A stretch of 64,000 nt of DNA from Prosopocoilus inquinatus (Eukaryota > Arthropoda > Insecta > Coleoptera > Lucanidae). Where the stretch lies: positions 7,378,001-7,442,000 of the forward strand of contig CM069876.1 of the NCBI GenBank assembly GCA_036172665.1, written 5' to 3'. This document shows positions 56,341 to 64,000 of this stretch, one piece after another. The stretch's first letter is position 1. Each line of letters opens with the position of its first letter. Both the position numbers and the translations under genes were made by a program. The notes under the pieces were generated by a model, which was not told the origin of the DNA, made no database searches, and saw only the letters and a list, made by a program, of their open reading frames with translations.

Positions 56341-56859
56341 TATTTTTTTACATTGTGGTGTTTGGCGTAATTGGGCTACATTTTTCAAGAAAAATCCGGC
56401 AACCCTGAACATAAATGAAGTCTTAGGTTATATTTCGCTTATCAGTAAAATCTGGTTCTTGATGACATGTTTCAGTTTAAAAAAAAACATTCTTAAATCT
56501 ATAAAAAAAAAATTGACACTTCAAAATAATTGATGAGTAAAATAAATAAGACACACCTGTGTGAACAATCCACTAAAAACACGGGGTCGTTATTGCTTAA
56601 AATGAGTGACAACAATGCAAGAACTTAACCTACTTTGATTAAAAGTTCCTAACTGTTACCAACATAAAGGTAATGAAGGCGTGAGAAATAACTAGCTTAA
56701 GTAACAGGATTGAAACAGAAAAAATTCGTAAACTAGACTACTTAATCTAAGTAAAAAAGATACCTAACCAAAAAAAAGACGTAAAAATTACAGGTAAAGC
56801 TTAGGGATGATTCCAATTTATAGACTGAAAATAGTTATTAAAATGGTAAGAAAATTTCT
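56341..56859. other. Unassigned DNA
   Basis: No feature recognised; phrases at 56362-56403 (GGGCTACATTTTTC, CCGGCAACCCTG) faintly mirror 53385-53440. Confidence 0.35.
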
Positions 56860-57230
56860 AGGGATTTAGTGGTCAAATTACGGCCGGTTTGACCAATGTA
56901 AATAGAATTACAATTGGAGTGAGTACAAGTATAATGTAGTAGGCTCAACTTTTATTCATAAAGTCAATCTCATCTTTAGAATCAGTCAAAATCGAGATCA
57001 AGTTGTAGTCGTTCGAAAAAGTTACTTGTACACCTTACAATTTATTAAGGATAGTTTGAAGCTTGTCAGAAACAAACACCAATATGGGGTAAAGACATGT
57101 ACTTGACATCAGGTTTAACATTAGATTTGACAGGATTATCTGTTAGAGTGGGAAAAACAGCTTTATTAATGAGACGAGAACTGGTGTAATTCAGTAGAAA
57201 TGCATTGTGTTGTGGAGTGTTGGAAGGGTT
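56860..57230 (-). pseudogene. Penelope-like element remnant with GIY-YIG motif
   Basis: On the minus strand, downstream of a 64-codon frame (57066-57260) containing VKYMSLPHIG, the frames shift several times and then give DEIDFMNKS and, one frame over, CTHSNCNSIYIGQTGRNL. The order S-L-P-x-I-G ... x-C-x-x-x-Y-I-G-Q-T-G-R matches the region joining the C-terminal part of Penelope-like reverse transcriptases to their GIY-YIG endonuclease, which nicks target DNA. The catalytic GIY-YIG entry survives only as text; stops and frameshifts abound. RT was not found in the neighbouring DNA, so only the 3' end of an element remains. A MITE is inserted right next to it at 57236. Confidence 0.55.
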
Positions 57231-57235
57231 ATATA

Positions 57236-57768
57236 CAGGGTGGTGCATTGATGAACGCAACGTAGGAAATAATTTAAAGTGTACCTAAGTACTGGCTTCC
57301 TTAATTATTTTACCGCAAACTTCTATTTATGTTTTTTACAGCACTCTTCAAGATGAAACTGATGAAGTCTACACAGGTTGAGAATTTATTTGTTCAGTTC
57401 CAAGATATTTGGAAACAATTCAACAAAAAAATTCTATGTATATCAAACTATCAACACGGTCTTGATCAGTGAATGTTAAAATAAATTACCAGAAAGGCTT
57501 CTTTTATCAATCTTTTTCAAAAACGACTAGATTTATTAATCGTCCGTCCAATTTTCACAATCATTAATCAAGGTCTCGCTGAAGGTTTGGCATAAATTAA
57601 ATTTAGTTACCGAATCTTTTTAAAGAATCTTGAAGCTGAGCTAAAGAAAAATTCTCAAATTGCACAGACAGATTTATTTTGAAGAGTACTTTAACAAAAC
57701 CTAAATGGGATTTTGGTAAAATAATTAGGGAAACCAAAATATGATACGTTCATCAATGTAGCACTCTG
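57236..57768. mobile_element. TA-flanked MITE family L, copy 1
   Basis: Left end CAGGGTGGTGCATTGATGAA, right end complementary to CAGAGTGCTACATTGATGAA; TA at 57234-57235 and 57769-57770. Arms of ~160 bp (through GGCTTCCTTAATTATTTTAC and AGTACTCTTCAAGATGAA type text). Homologous along its length with 62591-63157. Confidence 0.88.
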
Positions 57769-57770
57769 TA

Positions 57771-58027
57771 CACTGCCCTGTTCAGGATAGAAGTTGTATC
57801 TACATTTCACACATTTGCGGCGTTATACCGTCTACATGCTTGGCTTATGACGTGTACATATACATGTTCTGACTTCTTAGATTCTACTTTTAGCACCTTT
57901 TAGCAAATATTAAGTTCAATTTTCAATAAAATATTCAAATTTGATGACATAATAAATTTTACTAAATGAGGAACATCTCGAAGCAATGATTTTGCCAGGT
58001 ACGACTTCTATCCTTAACAGGGCAGTA
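57771..58027. mobile_element. MITE family M, abutting family L
   Basis: CACTGCCCTGTTCAGGATAG pairs with CTATCCTTAACAGGGCAGTA; TA follows at 58028-58029, and the left TA (57769-57770) is the same dinucleotide that ends the family L copy. 257 bp, noncoding. Confidence 0.8.
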
Positions 58028-58029
58028 TA

Positions 58030-60143
58030 CTGCAAGCGATAAGTCATTCTTTTTCAAATATGAATGTAGGTATATAGCACGACTTTTTATAGCTCTGAAG
58101 ATTCAAGGTGAAGATTCCTTTGTTCCATTGCAGGATGCGCAAACAAGCTTCAATAAAACAAATATCAGTTAGAAAAAGTTATTACTTGCGTCTCAAATAT
58201 TTAAAAATGTTGTAAAACATTTGAAAATCGTGTGAAACGTAATTTTGAACAGTTATAATATTTTGTAGACTTGTTTTTAAAAATTAAGCTGGGACGTTGT
58301 ACGTTCAGAGCTCAGACTTAAGGAAACTCATGATATCAATTCAATATTAAAATTACAGACTCTTTTTTAACATATTATTTTTCATATGAGTATTTAAGGT
58401 TTGAAAAAAAATATATATCAACAAAACGTTTAAACAGTGTTCTTGATTTTACACGTGGTTTGAGAAAAAAAGTGTTAAATAATATTGAAATATTGAACTA
58501 TTCAAAACTGACCTACTGTATATAGACTGATCGAATAAGAAAATTGAAATGTGTCCCTAGAGACATAATCTATGAATTTTTATCTAAAAGCAAAATGTAA
58601 TAACAATATTATTTAAAATAAAAAAGTACATAATTTAAAAGAAAGTTATGTAAATCAAAATAGAAAATAAATGTTTATTGCTCGGTCAGACCTGTTCTAG
58701 GTAAGCAGGAGGGCGTGGATCTAAACTTAATATTTTGAAATTACAATTTTTTCTAAAATAAAAATTAAGAGACTTCTCTCCAGAGTCAAATAGGAATCAA
58801 TTTTTGATCGTCCTGTCCATGCTATGACAAGCTTTTTAGTTCAATATTTTTTTCTTTTCCTTTTACAGTTTTTTCTATAAAACTAATGATAAGAAACTTT
58901 TTTCACTTACAGACAATACACACAAAAGAAATTTTGGTGAAAAGTCGAACAAATATAAACAGATGTTCAATTAGAATTTCGAACAACTCTCTAATTGTAT
59001 GAATAAATTTTTTACATTACAGATCATGATCGATTCTGAGGAAACATTTAACATAATTGGTGAATACGAAAAGATTGAGAATTTATGGTTCTTCCAAGCT
59101 TTGAAATACGTTTTAAATAAATGACAGTAAAGAAGAATAAAATATTTTAAATACAATGAAATCATGTGCATTTATAAATAAGTAAAAAAATCAAACGATG
59201 TCTTTCCCCTCGGTTTTTAGTGACATTCTGGCAAATTAATTTTGTATTAAAAAGAAGATTTTATATTATTATATTTTATAATATAATAATATTAATTTTA
59301 ATATTTTATAACACATGAACAATTAGGGAAAACTAGAGAAGGATAACACTTGAGAGGATATAGCCAAACGAGTCTAGGATTTCAAAACATGTAGATGTAA
59401 AGCTCTATTTTTTTAACAATAGCGAATGTCTTCAATCGGTATGTGTGTACATACAATAAATAAATATGTATATAAAAAATGAAAGTCGTAAAACCCTGAT
59501 GCCAAATCATTATTAACAGTCAATACCAATTTCACTGACAGTAAATACGCTATAAAACAAGCATATACGGGCTATTCAAAAGCAGAAATTGAGATTCGAC
59601 ATCGATATATTTATTTACGTCTGTATAAGCAATATGTGCGAAGAATATACAAAAGCGTATGTGAGGATTTTAGAAATAAAATTAAGATTCACGTCATCTC
59701 TAAACTACGTTATACAAATTCGATACCCGATCGAGTTTTAGTGTTCCACACAGACGTTTCATTTCACTGCTGTTTTACGTTTGACATCTGGCCGTGCATT
59801 TTTTTCTATTATTAGAGCGATTATTTAAATAACGAACGCGTCGTAAGTCTTATTTAAACAATTCGTCAAACAACCATTAAAAAACACGTGTGCATTATTT
59901 AAAGCAGTAAATTCACGGTTTCGTTTTTATTGAGGTTTCGTCCACGGAATAGTAATTTGGATTTACGTAAACGGGAACCACGACGTGCTTAGATGTTTGT
60001 TGTTAACGATTAGTTAATTTTATTGCACACTGTAGAAAGAGATATTCAATGAGACGTTTATTTATTGAGTTTACGTTTTATAAAATGATTCATGAATATA
60101 ATCAGAAAGATTAAGTCATTTGCAATTGTTTCACTTTGAGTAT
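58030..60143. other. Unassigned AT-rich DNA
   Basis: About 2.1 kb without recognisable genes or paired transposon ends. Very AT-rich self-complementary text at 59262-59310. Confidence 0.4.
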
Positions 60144-60235
60144 ACCGGTGTCCCGCGCCATGTGCTTACCCTTCTAAAATCTTTATTTATTAATGGATTA
60201 ACCTGAATTTTGGAGACAATAAACAATCACAAAAT
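60144..60235 (+). repeat. Solo end of foldback family P
   Basis: CCGGTGTCCCGCGCCATGTG and the next ~70 bp match the left end of the element at 61251-62337 in the same orientation. TA precedes it (60142-60143). The rest of the element is missing. Confidence 0.8.
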
Positions 60236-61248
60236 AAACAAGTACAAATTATCGAAGAAAATTGTAAATAAAATTTATCTTATTTACTTTTTGAAATTAA
60301 ATTGCTTAAAAGATAACAGTTCGGTGCAACGCAGTCTGTATCAGTATTTAAATCGACGTGACTCCGCACCTTTATTTTTAATCGCTGTGCTTCCTATACC
60401 TTAATTATATTTATTATCATTAAAAGTTTATCTGCACCTAAGGACGATTAAAACGCAGCCTTGTGTTCATGGAATTAGTGATTTATTTATTTACTTGTGT
60501 GATGCAAATGCCATCGAAAAGCTGTAAGCGTGTTTAAGATAAAATTCTCAGCTTTATTATAAGACCTACAGACAGTCAGCAGGCTAACTAAACCACTAGA
60601 TAAAATTTGAAAAAAAATCTTATACTTTCAGAATTATTAATTAGAAGTCAAGCCGTTGCGGCCGGGTTGTCAAATTACAGTCAGCGCCTTAAAATCAAAA
60701 TTTAACTATTTCGTTAAAACTGCTTCGTTGCTTCTGGATTGTTCTATTTCTAATAAGTGACAGGAGTTATCAATTATTTTAGGTTAGAAAAATGCCTGGA
60801 AACTAGCGTTAAGCGGTGCGGGCCTCAATTGTTCCTCAAACACTTCTTTCTTGAAGAAATTCTTTTTCAGCTTGCGTTCTAATATTCCCTCTCATTCAAC
60901 TTTATTTGAAATTGTTTTTAGTAACGTGATTTCTCGAATATTTTGAGTTAGGACCCATGGTAACAGATGGCGCTACAAGTGCTAATAAATTCTTTCGCTT
61001 TGCGTTTAAGGCTAGTCGAACCCTGCCTATACTTTGTAGAAATTTGCGCCTAATATGCATACTACCAGAAGTACACCCGCGTTGCCAAGTTTAGGAATTT
61101 TTATTTTGATCTGGGGAATTCTTACTTACAGAAAGCAGTGTAATTTATCGCTGGAAAGGAAAATTTTACATCTGGCAACGAACTGTTCACATCTTGCGCC
61201 TCTAGCGGCAAGTCTCATGAACTAAATGGCAATTTAGAGTAATGCAAA
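60236..61248. other. Unassigned DNA
   Basis: About 1 kb. GTTGCCAAG (about 61081) and CTTGGCAAC-like CTGGCAACG (61173) form a weak inverted pair. No gene recognised. Confidence 0.35.
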
Positions 61249-61250
61249 TA

Positions 61251-62337
61251 CCGGGTGTCCCGTGCCATGTGCTCACCCTTCTAGAATCTTTATTTATTAA
61301 TCGATTAACCTGAATTTTGGAGACGATAAACTAAACAAAAAATGGAATTTTCCGACATACTGACAGTCGTCATAGGACTTCCGGTTTCACCGGAAGTGAT
61401 ATCAACTTTCTTATTTTAAATGGAACCCCCTATATATTTTTACATATTTAAAATCTACGAATCATTACGAGTCCGAATACGTATCAATTGTTAATTTTGG
61501 TTTCCATGACAACGAAAAAAAAACTTTTTTATTTTTCAATGTAGAAAGCTATGAATCGCATTTTTTCGATCTAATGCGATCAAGTCTTTCGAGAAAATCA
61601 CTCCTTTGATGGTATTTTGTTTTTTAACATTTTTACAGTATTTGAAAGTTTCATTAGCTCTTAACTCATTTTTTTCAATAGAGCCTCATATGTTTCTTAG
61701 CTTACTTCAACAGAACATTTTTTTCTGAGTACGCTGATACCAAATACGTCATATTTTCATTGAAAGTCATTTGAAATAAAGGGAGTGTAAAATTTCAATA
61801 AGACATGCTCTATTTTAAATTATTTTCAAAGAAAATATGACGTATTTGGTATCAGCGTATTCAGAAAAAAATGTTCTGTTGAACTAAGCTAAGAAACATA
61901 TGAGGCTCTATTGAAAAAAATGAGTTAAGAGCTAATGAAAATTTCAAATACTGTAAAAATGTAAAAAGTCAAAATACCATCAAAGTAGTGATTTTCTCGT
62001 AACACTTGATCGCATTAGATCGAAAAAATTCGATTCATAGCTTTCTAGATTGAAAAATAAAAAAATTTTTTTTTTCCTTGTCATGGAAACCAAAATTAAC
62101 AATTGATACGTATTCGGACTCGTAATGCTACGTAGATTTTAAATATGTAAAAATATGTAGGGTGTTCAATTTAAAATAAGACAGTTGATAATAACTTCCG
62201 GCGGAACCGGAAGTCCTATGACGACCATCAGTATGTCGAAAAATTCCATTTTTGTTTAGTTTATCATCTCCAATTCAGGTTAATCGATTAATAAATAAAG
62301 ATTCTAGAAAGGTGAGCACATGGCGCGGGACACGCGG
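61251..62337. mobile_element. TA-flanked foldback element family P, ~500-bp arms
   Basis: Left end CCGGGTGTCCCGTGCCATGT pairs with ACATGGCGCGGGACACGCGG at the right; TA at 61249-61250 and 62338-62339. Almost the whole 1087 bp folds back: CATAGGACTTCCGG / CCGGAAGTCCTATG, CGAATCATTACGAG / CTCGTAATGCTACG and TACCAAATACGTCATATTTT / AAAATATGACGTATTTGGTA pair in order, leaving a loop of roughly 80 bp near 61800. Noncoding. Confidence 0.9.
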
Positions 62338-62590
62338 TATATAGCTTAGATTCAAGCTTTATAAGAAGGTAATGTTAAGTTTATTTATGTTTATTGTGAG
62401 AGTGTTAGGAAAATACTGAAAGTTAAAGTTTGCTTATGTATTGCTACATTATTTGCTTATTCTTTTATCAAATATTCTTCTTAATAAAATAATTAATAAT
62501 AATAATAAATGAAGTGTTTGTAACTTGAAACTTTGTAGATACCGGATCCAAACCTTTTCATTGTTTATAATATAATTAATAATTATTATA

Positions 62591-63157
62591 CAGGGTGCTG
62601 CGTTTTGAAACGCAACATAGGCTATCCCACATTAATTTAAAAGTGTTCGAATATTGGCTTCCCTAATTATTTCACAGCAAAATTTCGTTTAGGTTTTTTA
62701 AAGTACTCTGCAAGATGAATCTGTTTGTGAAGTTTGCGAATTTTTCATTCGCTCAGTTTCAAGATATTTAAAAAAGATCAGTAACGATATTCAATTTATT
62801 CCAAATTATCAGGACGATCTTGATCAGTAAATGTTAAAATAAATGACTGGAGAAGCCTTTTCTATCAATCCTTTTACAAAAACGAACTAGATTTATTATT
62901 TATCTGTTCAGTTTTCACTATCATCAAGGTAGTACTGATAGTTTGGTATAAATCGAGTATAGTTACAGAATCTTTTCTGAATATCTTAAAACTCTGCGTA
63001 TGAAAAATTCTCAAACTTCACAGACAGATTCACCTTGAAGAGTACTTTAAAAAACCTAAATGGAATTTTGCTGTGAAATAATTAGGGAAGCCAATATTTG
63101 AACACCTTTAAATTAAGATGGGATTTCCTATCTCGCGTTTCAAAATGCAGCACCCAG
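62591..63157. mobile_element. TA-flanked MITE family L, copy 2
   Basis: Left end CAGGGTGCTGCGTTTTGAAA, right end complementary to CTGGGTGCTGCATTTTGAAA; TA at 62589-62590 and 63158-63159. Arms of ~160 bp and an interior homologous to copy 1 (GATCTTGATCAGTAAATGTT). Confidence 0.9.
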
Positions 63158-63250
63158 TATAATGAATATACATATCTATCTCAAATATTGATTTAACTAA
63201 AATCAAAACTAAATGTTTATTACTGGGTTTATTGGCGAAAATCGACTGTA

Positions 63251-63407
63251 TAAGGTGTCCAAGACGAGTAGGTATCTTTGTTATTTGTGAAGATAGAGAT
63301 TTGGTTAAATGGGCAATGTTTTGTAGTTTTACGTGCTGATTAAGATTCTGTTGAAAAACATTGAAAATTCCGAATAGTTCCGATTTTATCGCAGAAAAAC
63401 TGAAAAT
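63251..63407 (+). repeat. Dispersed repeat, copy 2
   Basis: Same orientation and order as 990-1157 (GAGATTTGGTTAAATGGGCA ... CGAATAGTTCC ... CTGAAAAT). Left end degraded relative to copy 1. Confidence 0.5.
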
Positions 63408-63417
63408 GAATCAATAT

Positions 63418-64000
63418 AATAATAATAATGCTTTATTTCCAACAGGTAACACCCAATTACAGGAAAAATAAAAATAAATAAATAAATTTAATCGTACAAT
63501 TCGCGGCTAAGGAGAAAAGTTATAATGAAGATAACCTAGTATCTAAGTAAGACATTATACATACAATAGCAAAACTAAACTAACAATAAGTGTCTTTGCA
63601 GTGACTGACTAAAAGAAAAAGAACACTAAAAGAAAACCGGCTAACGCTCAAACAAACTAGTTGCTTCAGAAATTATATACTTTATAGAATCAGCATTGAT
63701 GTCACATCTATTAGAGATGCGATTGAAATAATGACATATTACTGAAATGGGGGATTTAAATAACAAATTAGTACGGCTTGAAGCAACATTGAACGTTTGA
63801 TTTTGGCGTGAATTAAGTCTGGGAATAAAGAAATTTATTCTATCAAGCAACCAAGGGCAATCACTTTTGAAGCAGATTAAGTTATATAAGAATTTTATAG
63901 CCGAACAAATACGTCTAGTATGTAAGGACGCAAGCTTAAGAATTTGAAAAATTTTCTCTGCATTGCTTCAATAAGGTGAATATATGTAGAGAAGATGGGA
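63418..64000 (-). pseudogene. Jockey/CR1-type LINE 3' end, running out of the window
   Basis: On the minus strand the text near 63960 reads IEAMQRKFFKFLS, followed after a frameshift by DCPWLLDRINFFIPRLNSRQ and SRTNLLFKSPISVICHYFNR (frame 63641-63850), then a stop. This order is the conserved C-terminal part of jockey/CR1-type ORF2 proteins after the RT domain. Downstream a short 3' region ends GGAAATAAAGCATTATTATTATT at about 63420, the AATAAA-plus-ATT-repeat type tail seen elsewhere in this window. The upstream part lies beyond 64000. A frameshift near 63880 shows it is not functional as it stands. Confidence 0.75.

Overview
The window looks like AT-rich, intron-type or intergenic chromatin from an arthropod, most probably an insect. 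The evidence is the mobile-element mix: mariner (DD34D), Tc1-like (DD34E), hAT with BED finger, an errantivirus-type LTR retrotransposon whose primer site fits tRNA-Ser, APE-type LINEs with (ATT)n tails, a Penelope-like GIY-YIG remnant and many MITEs and foldback elements. The order cannot be fixed from the sequence; a beetle is only a guess. I find no convincing host gene, tRNA, rRNA or CRISPR array. Almost everything recognisable is transposon-derived, and most coding capacity is broken.

Layout. 2.2-7.6 kb: a decayed APE-type LINE with a MITE in its RT domain, split by about 2.4 kb of extremely T-rich DNA that lies between two ~220-bp direct repeats. 8.0-8.8 kb: a foldback element with modular inverted ends and a perfect 9-bp target duplication. 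9.4-12.0 kb: MITEs. 13.1-15.0 kb: a small TA-flanked MITE carrying a Tc1-like element. 18.1-19.0 kb: a possible LTR with primer site and a LINE 3' end. 21-25 kb: several MITEs and two internally deleted hAT elements, each with a nested palindromic MITE. 25.7-26.9 kb: a jockey-like LINE fragment. 28.9-30.2 kb: a 1.26-kb TA-flanked element whose inverted second copy (39.7-46.0 kb) has been split by the LTR retrotransposon. 31-33 kb: hairpins and MITEs. 36 kb: a fossil mariner transposase. 37.2-39.0 kb: a foldback built of ~162-bp tandem units. 47.3-48.5 kb: a mariner element with one nonsense codon. 49.5-51.1 kb: the second Tc1-like copy. 53.5-63.2 kb: further long-arm inverted-repeat elements, a Penelope-like remnant and T-rich DNA. 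63.4-64.0 kb: a LINE 3' end that runs out of the window.

The youngest insertion appears to be the errantivirus-like element at 40314-45300. Its two 229-bp LTRs look identical and it has a clean 4-bp target duplication, yet reverse transcriptase, RNase H and the integrase core are missing. Gag, a protease/integrase-finger frame and an envelope frame remain open. Its related empty site is present in the same window. Nested order can be read in several places (Harbinger-type MITE in hAT; Tc1-like in MITE; LTR element in MITE; MITE in LINE), which gives a relative chronology. All coordinates, repeat boundaries and identities were read by eye without alignment software.
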